DNA of 64,000 nt, from NCBI RefSeq assembly GCF_022682495.2, contig NC_071392.1:73182097-73246096 (forward strand), given 5' to 3'. This document shows positions 23,013 through 36,071 of the stretch, piece after piece (the first letter of the stretch is position 1; each line of letters opens with the position of its first letter). The notes under the pieces were generated by a model that did not search any database, had not been told where the DNA came from, and saw only the letters and a list, made by a program, of their open reading frames with translations. The stretch comes from Desmodus rotundus (lineage: Eukaryota; Chordata; Mammalia; Chiroptera; Phyllostomidae). Made by a program: the position numbers and the translations under genes.

Positions 23013-25553
23013 ACTCACTACCAGTTTTCTATTTTCATATTAATTCAGGTTATCTTTTGGTTCTATAAGTCAAAACTTTTCCTTCCTTAGAAACATGGAC
23101 TTTTCCCCATTATCTATTTTTTTTTATTTACTACATCTATAATGATGGTCTTTATGTACAGATTCAGTATACTGATGATTTTACAACTAATGGTTGTTTA
23201 ATTTTTTGACTCAATAGACATAAAACATTATGTTTTTCATCCATCACTTTGCCAATTACTTTCCCAATTATTCTTCTAATCACATTTATATGTAATAAAT
23301 ATAAACTAATCTATGACATCAATTAACTTTCCCTAATCTATTTTTCCAATAAAATATTTACAAGTGTTTACAAAAGAGACATGATTTTTTGCCTGAAACT
23401 TTACAAAAGTGTGCCGGAAAAGAGCTTCTTGCCCACTGATTTCCAAATAACTAAGCTTTTGTTACCAACTATAGTGCAAAATATCAAATTCCCCAGCTAG
23501 CAAATAATAACTGGTAGTGGAGCCAAATTATAGAGGTCTTGTGCAGTTGGAGCAATTTTTCAGCTTCAAGTTTCTAAAGTGGAATAAGGAACAGAAAAAG
23601 CAACCCTTGTCACCAATTACATTTCAGACTGATGGATGCAAGTGAAACCTTGTTAGGACTAAAATTGATTTGTTGTATAAGCAGACTTATAGATGTATAA
23701 AAACCACAACCTTCTGCTTTCCTTCTCTTGTCTACTCAATTTCCTCTAGTGTCTTAATTGTGCAAGCTTATTAATTAATCTTGCCACTAACTAACATGAA
23801 CATTGACTAGGGTGGCCCCAATTCAATACCTCTAGTATCTTCTTGAATAGTCATTCAGACTTCAGTTCTTTCATGAGATTCTTAGTAGAATTTATATAGT
23901 GATGTATTTTTGCCGCACACCTTCATTCTGAAGATGGTTCTAGTTCAATGAAGACAGTCTAGACTAGGGGTGGCTTGGGAACCCCTCGAAGTCTGGAATA
24001 AAACCATTGTGCCCCAAAGTAAATGGAGCAAGAAGGGGGTAATTGCTCAGCTCTGCAACTGTGTCTGCATATAGTTGAATGTAAGTAGAGCCAAACCAGG
24101 AAAAATTAAGTAAAAAGAGCTTCAATCCTAGTCTCTTCTTGTCACGTGTCTCCTGCCCACTTCATGAAGGTCCCTTCCAAAACTTTTCTCCCCTTGGCAA
24201 TGAGGATTTCATATCTTCTGCCTATTTGACTGGAAACTTCCAGAAGAGACTGATTCTTCTTTCTCACTAATCCCATATCCACCTCTGAAAACCATATTCA
24301 TAATCTAAAGCCTCACTAATCCATTTATGCAAAAAACTTTCTTGAATGCTTTTCTGTGTGGCCTCTGCTAAGAAACAAGGATGCAAGAATGAAACCCAGT
24401 TCCTTCCTTCAAGTAAACAATGTAGTGGTGATGACAGATGCAAAGTGATAGGCAAAATATGCAGCAAGTTGCATGAGCATGTCATACAAAAGATATCATA
24501 GAAGCAAGGAGAAAGAGAGCTAATCCAACCTCACCAGGCTCTCAACAAAGTCTTCCAAACTGCCCTCAAAGAAGTGCTTCTAATTGTCCCATGGCACTGT
24601 TCATTGTGATTAAGAATTTGATTCTGAAGCCAGACAGCCTACTTTTGTGACTTAAGGCAAGTCACCTACCTTTTTATATATCAATTTCTCCAACCAACTC
24701 ATCTATAAAATAGAGTAATAATAGCACATATCTTATGGCGTTAGTACAAAGATGAATTGGGATAATACATTTAGAACATCCCATCAGATCAATGACTTGT
24801 ACTTAGTAAATACTCAGTTAATATTGGGCTATCAATATATAATTTTCCTCTTCTCCAATCAGAGATTATAGGTATAACAATAATCTTTAATAAATTATAA
24901 TTTCCTTTGCAGAACTTCTCTCTGTTGGCAAAATGCTAACAGCAGGGACTCAATAACTGCTTCTTAATCATATGTTTTCTGCCTAGACTCCTGGATTCTT
25001 CTATTTTCTGGAACCTAATTTGTTTGTATTTACCTTGACTCTTAGCAGTATTAAAGTACCAACCTTGCTTTGACTGGAGTCCAGATTAATGGGCAGTCCC
25101 CTAAATGAAGCATCTCTAATTAGCAGTTCCTTCATCTGGGAGCATGTCCCTTCTTTGTAAGAAACATTGCTCTGCATGACAACCCTCTTCTTCAGCCCTG
25201 TCTTCCTATGACTCACCCCAAATTTTCCATGGTTTCAATTTGTTCAACAATAACCCACTTGTATCAATCAAGATATCTCGTATGGGCTCTAGGTTCTCCC
25301 TCTCCCTATCCTAACTCCTCAAGATGAAATTCCCAGTCTTGCCATTGTTTTACTCAGGACACTGAAAAGTATCTGTACTGGCAGGACTGACACAGGATGG
25401 CAATGTGTGGGCATGTTTAATAAAGATTCATCTTAGAGAATTTATTAATTATGAGTGAGGAATAAAATTATATTTTCAACTTGAGCTTTTGGGTTAATTT
25501 TTTGTGTCATTATATCTTTGTGTATTATATGTTTTTTGGTATTATAAGTGGAT
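23013..25553. other. GRM8: Unique intron sequence with one MIR, no gene seen
   Basis: No coding exon recognised. A sense MIR lies at about 24595-24830 and is listed separately. The rest is AT-rich and unassigned. Confidence 0.55.
24595..24830 (+). repeat. MIR SINE, sense
   Basis: Phrases GATTCTGAAGCCAGACAGCC, TAAGGCAAGTCACCTACC and ATAAAATAGAGTAATAATAG follow the MIR sense order. Diverged. Confidence 0.8.
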
Positions 25554-25790
25554 GCACCCTGACCAGGTTGGTCAGTTGATTGGAGCATTCTCCCACACAC
25601 CAAAAGTTTGTGGGCTCAATTCCCAGCCAGAGCACACACCTAGGTTGTGGATTTGATCCCGAGTTGGGGCACATACGGGAGGCAACCTATCAATATTTCT
25701 CTCTTACATTGAAGTTTCTCTCTTTCTCTCTCCCTTCTTCTCTCTCTAGAAATCAAATGTGTCCTCAGGTGAGGATAAAAAAATTTAAAA
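25554..25790 (+). mobile_element. Bat VES-type SINE, subfamily B, sense
   Basis: GCACCCTGACCAGGTTGGTC head, CAGAGCACACACCTAGGTTG middle, pyrimidine tract CTCTCTTTCTCTCTCCCTTC and tail GTGTCCTCAGGTGAGGATAA. Confidence 0.9.
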
Positions 25791-26620
25791 ATAAGTTAAT
25801 GAGATATGTTAAAACTGCCATCAACTAAGAGCTGAGAGATGAATTGATTAAGGCAAATGTGTTGCCTCTCAAATAAATGATCTAGTGTGTTTTAAAGAAT
25901 AGGTAACATTGAGAACTTCTGGCCAAGATGGAGGTGTAGGTAGACACACTGTGCCTCTCTGCACAACCAAAAGGACAACAACAATTTAAAAACAAAAAGC
26001 AACCAGAACTGACAGAAAATAGAACTTTATGGAAGTCAGACAACCAAGGAGTTAAAGAAGAAACATTCATCCAGACCAGTAGGAGGGGTGGAGACAGGCA
26101 GCCAGGCAGAGAGGACTCACGGCAAGGCGGCGGCTGGCAGACCTAGACAGGCCATGGCCAGTGGAATGGGTAAGGTGGTGGCTTGCAGATGGGGCAGCCC
26201 CACATCCTTGTGCACATAAACCGGGAGGAACAACTGGGGAGCGAGACAGACTGCACAACCCAGGGTCCAGTGCAGGGAAATAAAGCCTCAAACTTCTGAA
26301 TGAAAACACCTGTAGGGGTTGAGGCGGCAGTGGGAGAAACTCCCAGCCTCAGAGACTTCTTTGGAGAGACCCACAGAGTCCTAGAATGTACACAAGCCCA
26401 CCCACCCAGAAATCAGCACCAGAAGGGCCCAATTTTCTTCTGGATAGCCCAGAAAGTGACTGAAAACTGGCAGAAAGCAGAGCAAGTGGCATTGTTCCCT
26501 CTCGGTCCCCTCCCCCACATACAGCGTCACAACCCAGCAAGGAGGGTTGCCCCACCCTGGTGAACACCTAAGGCTCTGTCCCTTACTACATAACTGGCAT
26601 ACCAAGACAAAAAAAAAAAA

Positions 26621-27741
26621 ATGGCCCAAATAAAAGAAGAGATCAAAGCTCCAGAAAAAATATAACTAAGTGACGAGGAGATAGCCAACCTATCAGATGC
26701 ACAGTTCAAACACTGGTTATCAGGATGCTCCAAGAACTCACTGAGTACTTCGACAACGTAAAAAAGATCCAGGCAGCAATGAAGGTTGCATTATGTGAAA
26801 TAAAGAAAAATCTACAGGAAACCAACAGTGACGGGAAAGAAACCAGGACTCAAATCAACGGTTTGGAGCAGAAGGAAGAAAGAAACATTCAACCAGAACA
26901 GAATGAAGAAACAGGAATTCAAAAAACATGAGGAGAGGCTTAGGAACCCCTAGGACATCTTTAAATGGTCCAACATCCGAATTATACAGGTGCCAGAAGG
27001 AGAAGAGGAAGACCAAGAAATTAAAAACTTATTTGAAAAAATAATGAAGGAAAATTTCCCCAATCTGGCAAAGGAAATAGACTTCCAAGAAGTCCAGGAA
27101 GCTCAGGGAGTCCCAGAGAAGTTGGACCCAAGGAGGGACACACCAAGGCACATCATAATTACATTAGCCAAGATTAAATATAAGGAGAAAATCTTTTTTT
27201 TTATTGTTATTCAATTACAGTTGTATGCCTTTTCTCCCCTTCCCTCCCCCCACCCCGGCTGAACCCACCTCCCTCCCCTACCCCCACCATCCCCCCCGAT
27301 TTTGTCCATATGTCCTTTCTAATAGTTCCTGCAATCCCCTCTTCCCACTGTCCCCACCTCACTCCCCCCTGGCCACTGCTAGACAGTTCCCCCCCTCAAT
27401 GTCTCTGGTGGTATTTTGTTTGCTTTTTTCTTTTGTTGATTATGTTTAAATATAAGGAGAAAATCTTAAAAGCAGCAAGAGAAAAGGAGACAGTTACCTA
27501 CAAAGGGGTTCCCATTAGACTATCAGCTGATTTCTCAAAGGAAACCTTGCAGGCAAGAAGGAGCTTGGAAGAAGTACTCAAAGTTGTGAAAGGCAAGGAC
27601 CTACATCCAAGATTACTGTATCCAGCAAAGCTATCATTTAGAATGGAAGGGCAGATAAAGTGCTTCCCAGATAAGGTCAAGTTAAAGGAGTTCATCATCA
27701 CCAAGCCCTTATTATGTGAAATGATAAAGGGACTTATCTAA
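26621..27741 (+). pseudogene. HAL1-2 ORF1, inactivated
   Basis: The ATG at 26621 matches the HAL1-1 start at 810. Codon 15 is TAA (26663-26665) where HAL1-1 has CAA. A one-base deletion near 26708 shifts the frame, a TAG lies near 26950, and a 250-base L1 tail splits the RRM to C-terminal region (27196-27445). The flanking pieces MPEGEEEDQEIKNLF and RLSADFSKETLQARRSLEEV still show the ORF1p identity. Confidence 0.85.
27196..27445 (-). mobile_element. Young L1 3' end inserted in HAL1-2, antisense
   Basis: Begins with a T run (the antisense A tail) and contains C-rich sequence complementary to the L1 3' UTR (TTCAATTACAGTTGTATGCC). A perfect 22-bp duplication flanks it at 27174-27195 and 27446-27467 (core TAAATATAAGGAGAAAATCT). 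Severe 5' truncation leaves only the 3' UTR. The perfect duplication means a recent insertion. Confidence 0.93.
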
Positions 27742-28155
27742 GAAAAAAGAAGATACAAAATATGAATATTAAAATGACAACAAACTCACAATAATCAACA
27801 ACTGAACCTAAAACAAACAAACAAAAAAACTAAGCAAACAACTAGAATAGGAACAGAATCACAGAAATGGAGATCACATGGAGGGTTATCAGTAGGGGAG
27901 AGGGAAGGAGAGAGGGGGGGAAGGTACAGATAATAATGAGCATAAATGGTAGGTAGAAAATAGACAGGGGGAGGGTAAGAATAGTATAGGAAATGTAGAA
28001 GCCAAAGAACTTATATGTATGATCCATGGACACAAACTAAAGGGGGGGAATACAGGTGGGAGGGGGTGGTGTGCAAGGCAGAGGGGAATAAAGCGGGGGG
28101 AATGGGATGACTGTAATGGCATAATCAATAAAATATATTAAAAAATAAAATAAAG

Positions 28156-30326
28156 AAATATACATGCAAATAATAAAAATAAAATATTCCTATTAAAATA
28201 TAGCTTAAAATACAGGGAATTACAATTTTTGCCTGCATTCATAATGCATTCTAAAATATGTATTTGTAAAATGTATATATACCAAAATTTTTAAAAAACA
28301 GAAAAGAATAGATGACATTTATAAGAGAATGTTTAACAGAATTTTGCAACCCTTGATAACATGAATTATGTGAAACTCTGTTCCACTGAATAAATCAGGA
28401 TCGTTAGTAAGTAATGATGAGACAATAAGTGTGTTTGCAAGAACCAAAATCATAATGAATGAAGAGCATCTACGGAAGTGACACTACACAGACCTGACCA
28501 AGTTCATCTACATGTGGTTGTTTTTCTATTACACAAACCTGAATTTAGAACTGAACAAATTCACTAATTGCTACTGATCCCTAATTACCCTGGGGTGGAG
28601 GTGGGGGATAAGGACAACAAAGAGTGATTCCAGAATAATACTGGGAAGTACATTGGTTCTCTGAAGACAGAGAAGGAAGGTGAATATTTGAGGTTAAAAG
28701 TTACGTAAATAAATTTCCCTTCTAATTTATGGTTAAAATGTTGAAATATGTGACTCCTGGATAAGAATGATTGCCTCCAGAGGTTATGCATTATTATGGG
28801 ATTTTTTAATTCTGGGAAATTGCTTATAGTGCCAGAAAGATAGACCCCTTGAGGATGCAAAGTACATCATTTTGTGAGATTCAGAAAGTATGTATTTATC
28901 CAGAGGACTGCTAATATTATCATAAATAATTTAAATTAAACATGAAGGGGGAGAAATGAATAAAAGCCCACATTAAGTTTTGAAATCAATTACAAATTGA
29001 GAACATTATAAAGATAAATGTAGTATAGAAACCACAATATAACCAAGTAATAATATCGCCATTCATTGAGTGCTTACTATTTCCCAGGTACTTGAAAAGT
29101 ATCTAATTCAATGTTCCAACATTTCTTTGAGGTAGGTAATTATTGCCTGCAACACACAAATTGTTTTAAATGAGGCTTAATTGACTTAAGTCACTTGCTA
29201 AAAATCTTATAGCTACCATATGGTGCAGATAGTGGTTGAAATCGAGATCATCTAACTGCACATTCGTACTACAAACCATCACACTGTACTGCCGCACCAT
29301 GGCACCCAGACATTTAAGAAAACGTTTGGCAGAAAACATCTTAAATGACTTCAGACACATCTATACATAGGATATAGGTAGTAAATACAATGAAATTGTC
29401 ATGATAATACAGATAAGAACTTTAAATTTGTAAGTGCAAATAGAACTTGGAAAATGGGGCAGTTATTCCCCTGTTGTCATTTGGATGATCTCAGGATAGA
29501 AAGCTTTAAATCACACACTCACACAGTTGGTTACACAAAGGAAAGGGGGAGTCATCTGTAAATTCAGATTCCATTTAGCCGCAGCAGCACTGAAGTCCCC
29601 CTAGCCAGAAGAAGGAAATAGATAAGATGTTTCTGACAAAATCACAAAGCTGCCACAGCAGCACACACATCTATCGCTGCACGACTCAGTGGGCAGAAAG
29701 CAGGAGCTCCTTTAAGTTCTTTCCTAAGACATATAGCAGCACTTTAAAGCTTGTGAAGGATCAAACAAATGACATTGAACACAATCCATGCGCCAGCAGC
29801 AACACATTTAAAAAAGACATTTAGGTTTTAGCTGAAAATAAACTCACTATGATTCAAGATCTGATGCAGCTTCTAAATGAAATGCGATGTGATCTTAGTA
29901 TTCATTAAGAAATCTATCGAATCTAGTTACCTGATAGAACTGACCAGTGCTATTCCAATCTTTCTTGGCATACTCTGCTTTATTCTTATCAAAAAAATTC
30001 AAAAGGACTTATAAAACATTTGAAATGAGAAAAACAATACTGAAAGGACTTTTGAAGAAAATAAGCATGTTCAAAGTAGAGGCAAGGTTCAAAAAGCCAT
30101 GGTGGATATTCTCAATATGTAAAGGATTGATTGATTGCCATGTGAAAGATGGATGGTTAGCTTTGGGGTTTTTTTATGGCCCCATCAATATAAGTCAAAT
30201 AGAGACAAATTTTAACTCAATGTAAGCAAAGACTTAGAGTCATCATTGACAACTATGTTTTAAGTTAGGTTCACAGATAAACAGCTATTAGTCACCAGAG
30301 GTGTTCAGATATCATGTGGACATATA
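28156..30326. other. GRM8: Intron sequence with an old MIR; no gene seen
   Basis: AT-rich. A MIR antisense remnant spans about 29055-29290 (TTGAGTGCTTACTATTTCCC; CTTAAGTCACTTGCTAAAAA). Short frames at 29627-29824 and 29947-30225 show no recognisable domain. Confidence 0.55.
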
Positions 30327-30340
30327 CTGGTTAGTATTAA

Positions 30341-30542
30341 TTAATTAATTAATTAATCAATTATTTATAGAGAGGGGGAAGGAAGGGAGAAAGAGAGGGA
30401 AACATCAATGTGAGGTTGCCTCTCGCACGGCCCCTACTGGGGACCTGGCCTGCAACCCAGGCATGTGCCCTGACTGGGAATCAAACCAGCGACCTTTGGT
30501 TCACAGGCTGGCATTCAGTGCACTGAGACACACCAGCCAGGG
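30341..30542 (-). mobile_element. Bat VES-type SINE, subfamily A, antisense
   Basis: Flanking repeats CTGGTTAGTATTAA (30327-30340) and CTGGTTAGCATCAA (30543-30556) mark the target duplication with two differences. The tail end carries a short (TTAA)n run. CCCAGGCATGTGCCCTGACT and ACACACCAGCCAGGG are intact. Confidence 0.92.
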
Positions 30543-30556
30543 CTGGTTAGCATCAA

Positions 30557-33500
30557 CTCTTGATAGGCAATCAGTTCAGTGACCTTTAAAATATCTCTCA
30601 ATGCTGAGACTGTGATTTCTACACATTCTTTTATAGTCCCTCTTGTCACATTAATACATATTTGTGAAATATTTTTACTAAAGTTTGAAACCAGTCTTTA
30701 GACATAAATAGCTTGAAGACTTCCATAAAGTCTCCGTGGAGATTTAACCTGTTCCTTGGACTCATTAGCTCTACATCCTCTCAACCTGAACCTCTTTACA
30801 TAGCCAGGGTCAAAAAGTGCTGGTGAAGGAAACCGGTTAAAAGCCATAAGGAGACATTCTTAAAATTTATACACATCAGTATTTTGAGAAAATTGCCTTT
30901 CCTTTCCATGAAGATCCCCATAAGCAGTCCTCCTTGCTCAGGGTGTGGGGAGAAGGGAGATCAGTACTGCCTGTAGCAGCTATCCCATGGTCTCCATGTA
31001 TGTGGGAGACTCAAATGTCCCTTAGGTCAAGCTCATTCAAAAGCTTAGTATTTCAGGGCTGTGCTGTCCATTCTAATCCAACCCACCACTTCTTGGTGTC
31101 TACCTATGTTAAATTCCAGTAGAGATAGATATGATGAATTTCAACATGACTAAAGGAAAGCTGGTTTTAATTATGTGGTGCTAGCAAGATATTGCTTTGA
31201 GAATTTTAGGATGAAAATGTCCTGGATAAATCTATAATCAGGCAATTTCATAACTCCTCTTGTGTTTTCAGAATCACTTTCCCCTTCAAGGTAGATTATG
31301 ATGAGAAGTGCTTTATGGGTTATGCCTTTCATCTTGTTGAAGGGAAGTTCTTATAAGGCTACCACAAAGACTATCAATGAGATGAATAGTATGTGCCTTA
31401 ATGAACAATGGTGTTAACTGTGTTGATAGAATCAAACTGTAGGGTGAGTAGGAAACACAATGTGGGGCAAAAGCCAAGGAACAAACCATTGTGAATTTAG
31501 AAAACTACTGGAAAAATGTGGATGGTTAATACTGGAAATTCTTCAGTTAATTTAATAAAATTTAAAATGTTAAAACAATGCAAAATTTCTCAGCTTTGAT
31601 GGTGGTTATAAAACACATAAGCATGCCAAAAAGACCAAGGAAGAAAGGAGTGGAAAAGAAATCAATGGAAAAACTATTTTTGGAGTAGGGTCTAGAAGAA
31701 AGCTGAACACATGGAAAACTGAGTTAAAACAAAAATTTGAAGTCCTGAAAAGGAAGATAATTAGCCAGTATAAGAAGATGAATCTCTAGATTAAGAATCT
31801 TGTAACACCACAGAAATAAAAGTTAGGGAAGGGATTTTCCCCATGTGGATTAATCACTGGTACTAGAGGGTGACAGAGGCAAAAGTTAGGGGTTCATTTG
31901 CTTCTCTTCTCCAGCAGAGAGGAAGAGAATGGGTTATAGTGGTCTTCAAGGCACTATACCCTTCTTCAGAGGAATTTAGAAAATAAGACTGGCCTGATCC
32001 ATTACTATATGCAACTCACGTCTTGTAATGAAATATTTCTTGGCCAACTCTGTTCTCACCTGTGGCTGGTGGCTATTTTGGCAGGTGAATTTACAGGGTC
32101 AGTACAGACCTCCATATTATTCACCAAACAGGTTAGTTCAAATGAGGCCTATGGCATTGTGAAAGTGCCATCTGCCAATCTGGGCCATGCCCAGTCTTCT
32201 GACAGTAGGCCTTGACACATGACAGTCCAACCTCATGTGGCCTTCCTAGTATTGCTTGTATTCGTTCTTCCCACGACTGTGCAGAATTTAGCCATCCAAT
32301 ATGTTCTCTGCATTATCAGGTTGTGGTTCTGTCTGGTTCCACAGTTTGTAATACAGCTGCTGCAGATACCATAATCTATACCTGAAATACAGGTATAGGA
32401 ATCCTTGGCCATTTTCATGATGACTCCACACTCTTAAGGAGCAAAATAAAAGACATTAAAAGAAGTATCTTGATCATTCAAACCACGCATTTGGAGTTGA
32501 CTGAGAATATTTATAAATGTGCTGAGATGAACAAATTTGAAGTTTCCTCCACTCCAAGGTGCCTGTCACACCAGGAAGGAATCTGCCCAGGAGGTGGGTG
32601 CTATTGCTACTGCCATCAATTGAGTAAAACAAAATTCAGATATGTTTTAAAAAGCCAAATTATTCCTTATATGCTATTACCTCAAGGTTTGAAAGTAGAC
32701 CCATTCTTTTATGGACCACAACACCAAAAGCTACAAATGGCAGAATTAATGTCACTGTTTCAAAATGTCAATTATAAAAGTTTACAGTCTTCCTGTAATT
32801 ACCAGTTTTCTGGATTCTCATGTGTTTCTGACAATGAAATTATCTTTTTTTCCTTCTCGAAGGTTTTCAAAAATTGGCCTAATTTGATGTACTCAAGTCT
32901 AAGCCTGTCAATAAAGAAATAGACCTCTAAGTTAGAAGGAGACTTGGGGAACTATTTCTAAAATCCATATGCTTTAAAATTCTGTTTTCCACAGTAAGAT
33001 ATTATAATGTTTAGAATGAATGGTGCAGTTCCCATGCCGAAGCTTTGGTAGTTTTCTATACGAAGAACCCCAGCCCCAGTCTGCACAGGAGTAAAAAGAG
33101 AAAGCACTGCATGAACACCACTCAGGATACCCAAACGCAATAGCTTTCACTTCCATCCATAGCTCCATTGGCTGCATTTCCATTTTAGTATTTCTTGAAC
33201 TAGTATTGCTTGTGAAAGTTCAATTGCACACTAACAAATCTGAACAACGCAGCTAGCAGTGACTTGTACACACAGCCATTCCCAGCCTGCGCTAACACTG
33301 TCAACACAATGTCCACTCGTTCTTCACTTCAAGTTCCTCTTTGACTCTTATTATCATGTTGTCACAGCCTGCCTTCTCCTTCATTATCAGCACTCTCCCC
33401 CTCCTTACTTTTATCCTTAGGTAAATGAATCTGAACTCGCCGAAACCTGTTTTTCAGGTTATGATATAAAGACAAAGAGCAGAAATCCTGAGAAAATGGG

Positions 33501-34149
33501 TACTGAGAAGAGAGCATTTTATACACCTATTGGCCCATATTAATTCTCAACCTAGCTATTTAATATTAACTACTTGTCCCAAATTCTTTACAGTCAAAAG
33601 TATATGTTATAATACATACAATAACATTTTTATAAATTAGTACTGCTCACATATTTTTTTTCCAACATTGACTTTCAGTGTTTCAAGAATACAATTTCAA
33701 CCATCAGGTTCTATAGGAAACAATGTGGAGAGAACAGAGTTGGCCTTGCTCATGTACTCGTGTGTTGGTTCATTCCTTTGACAAAAATTCCCTGCATACC
33801 TATTACGTGTCAAGTACTGTCCTGGATACAAGAAAAACATAGATAAAGAAAATAGTACCCGGCCCACAAGCAGTCCAATATCTAGTATTTTAGCCTCAAC
33901 AACTACAGCAGATGCTGAAGTTGTGATCCATCTGTTTTTGTTTCTCTGGTAGAGTTACAACTGGAATACCAACAAGCAATCAGATTTCACCCCATATGGA
34001 TAAGGTGCATTTCAATTTCTATGTGGTTTTACAATAGCCCAGTTCAATACAGGTGTAGTGAATGCTTAAAATGAAAGAGTGCAGTACAGTTTAACATTCA
34101 AACTTTGGAGACTTTAGGCTTTAAAGCTAAAGCTGTGTTAAATGGAAGG
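30557..34149. other. GRM8: Unique intron sequence, no gene recognised
   Basis: No confident repeat over most of 3.6 kb. A 150-codon frame at 32470-32922 has no recognisable domain and no clear splice context. An L2-like piece is at about 33760-33880 (TTACGTGTCAAGTACTGTCC). The low repeat density makes it a candidate for conserved non-coding sequence. Confidence 0.45.
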
Positions 34150-34290
34150 GTCATCAAGGAACCATGGACAAAGGACTCATGCACAAGCCAAAGTGGGGTA
34201 GGATTGAGGGTGGGAGTTGGAGGTTGATGGGGCAGGGGAGAGTGGTGGGAGGGGAATGGAGACAACTGTACTTGAACAACAATAAAAGAT
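34150..34290 (+). mobile_element. L1 3' UTR fragment
   Basis: Matches the end of bat L1, from about GGAACCATGGACAAAGGACT through a G-rich segment to GACAACTGTACTTGAACAAC and an A-rich tail. Almost identical in type to 1-110. Heavily 5'-truncated insertion. Confidence 0.85.
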
Positions 34291-34697
34291 ATCTTAGCTT
34301 TACAATTCATAAAGTTCTGTGAAATCAAGTTTTAACATAGTAAAATGGAATATTTATGATTAGGGCCATTGTAAAACTGTGATCAATTAAGCACATATAG
34401 CAACAAGACCCGGACTCAGCCTAGCAGACACCCAATAAGTATTTGTACTTTCCTTCTTCTCCCACTTTATACTTCTACTCAATTCCATGAAGATAAAGAA
34501 TGCAGGGTTAAATGAGATCACAAGTGCAGGAAAATGATATATGGTCAAAGAAACACTGACTATGACTGTCAATTGTTTTGAGATCTGAAAAAATACCAAT
34601 ATAAATTTAAACTACAATGTATATGAAGAAATTGAGGATATTTAGATGATCAACTTTAAAGAAAATTCTGTATATTTAGCCACTGTACATTAAATTC

Positions 34698-34842
34698 TCA
34701 TTGTACTAATTAAAATTCTAAATACTATTGGAAAAGGATAAATTATATTTTATATTAACTAGACTCAAAAAAATTTTTATTAAAAATTTCATTTTTATTT
34801 ATCTTTATTGAATTTATTGGGGGTGACATTGGTTAACAAAAT
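34698..34842. repeat. Direct repeat, left copy (partial tandem duplication)
   Basis: Starts TCATTGTACTAATTAAAATT and runs through unique flank into the first bases of an antisense L1 (TTTATTGGGGGTGACATTGG). It reappears at 35606-35749 with about 10 differences and indels, roughly 905 bases downstream. Confidence 0.9.
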
Positions 34843-35425
34843 TACATAGGTTTCAGGTGTACAATTTTATACTACATCATCTGTACATTGTATTGTTTGT
34901 TCACCACCCCAAGTCAAGTCTTCATTTATCCCCACCTTTACCCTCTGGTAATCACCATACTGTTTTTTGTGTCTACAGATTTTCTTTTTTTTGCTTAAAC
35001 TTTTTACTTCTTTTAGGCAACCCTCCAACTCCCCTCACCTCTGACAGATGTCAGTCTGTTCTTTATACCTATGAGTCTGTTTCTAGTTTGCTTGTTAGTT
35101 TATTTTGTTCATTAGATTCCATACATGGTACTGTCTTTCTCTGACTGGCCTATTTCCCTTAGCATAATATTCTCCAGGTCTATCCATGCTGTCACACAAG
35201 GTAAGATTTCCCCTTTTTACCACTGAATAGTATTCCATTGAGTAAGTGTACCCTGCTTTTTTTATCCACTCTTACATTGATGGGCACATTGGCTTCTTCC
35301 AAATCTTGGCTATTGTAAATAACTCTGAAATGACCATAGGGGTGCATACACTCTTTTGAATTAGTGTTTCAGATGTCTTTGGATATATCCCCATAAGTGA
35401 AATTGCTGTGTCATAAGGCAGAATT
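34780..35425 (-). mobile_element. Older L1 3' end, antisense
   Basis: TTTATTGAATTTATTGGGGG, CAGGTGTACAATTTTATACT, then CTCCAGGTCTATCCATGCTG, TTGGCTATTGTAAATAACTC and TATCCCCATAAGTGAAATTG are antisense signatures of the L1 3' region. The L1 ends abruptly at about 35425. Confidence 0.85.
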
Positions 35426-35605
35426 TTTTACATGAAATGCAATGTTTGATAATGCATCTCTTATAAAATTGAGTTTAGAAATCAGAAAGCAACTTTATAC
35501 TATATTAGCAACAAACATTACAATCTTTTCAATCAATTTTATTCATTTTTTTATTATCATTATATGAAAGTCTCTAAAAGTTTTCCACAATTGTTCATTA
35601 CTAAT

Positions 35606-35749
35606 TCATTGTACTAATTAAAATTCTAAATACTATTGGAAAAGGATAAATTACATTTTATATTAACTAGATTTAAAAATTTTATTAAAATTTTCATTTT
35701 TATTTATTTTTATTGAATTTATTTGGGGTGACATTGCTTAATAAAATAA
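35606..35749. repeat. Direct repeat, right copy
   Basis: Second copy of 34698-34842, including the first tens of bases of the L1 antisense end, after which sequence changes to TA-rich DNA. It contains both pre-insertion flank and L1, so the duplication happened after the L1 insertion. Confidence 0.9.
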
Positions 35750-36010
35750 CCAATATATATGGCATATTATTGGTTATAGCCAATATATATGATATATATG
35801 TGATATATATCTTATATACAACTCTTATTCCACCTATATATTAGATTTTGTTTTTGCAATGACTGTATCTTATATCTCCATACATAATAATTAAAATTGG
35901 CTTGTAATTTTCCTTCAAAATTATGTAGCTTAATAATAAAAATCATATTTGTAAAGATCATCCCAGTACCTGTCAGTCTACTTGTAGTATTTCTTTTTCA
36001 CCTACAAATT

Positions 36011-36032
36011 AGTGTGTGTGTGTGTATATATA

Positions 36033-36071
<39 letters not shown>

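Larger units (their letters stand above)
25911..28155 (+). mobile_element. HAL1-2: full-length half-LINE-1, ORF1 broken, nested L1 tail
   Basis: Same plan as HAL1-1. The 5' UTR begins with GAACTTCTGGCCAAGATGGAG, ORF1 follows, and the 3' UTR comes directly after ORF1, ending in ATCAATAAAATATATT. No ORF2 sequence is present. The 5' UTR differs from HAL1-1 in a variable G-rich block (about 26130-26280). An unrelated antisense L1 3' end sits inside ORF1 at 27196-27445 with a 22-bp duplication. No convincing target duplication was found for HAL1-2 itself. Confidence 0.87.

Noticed and set aside
32470..32922. 150-codon open frame as a possible gene
   Set aside because: No domain, signal peptide or homologue was recognised, and it lies in an intron without evident splice or promoter context. 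Length is possible by chance in 64 kb.
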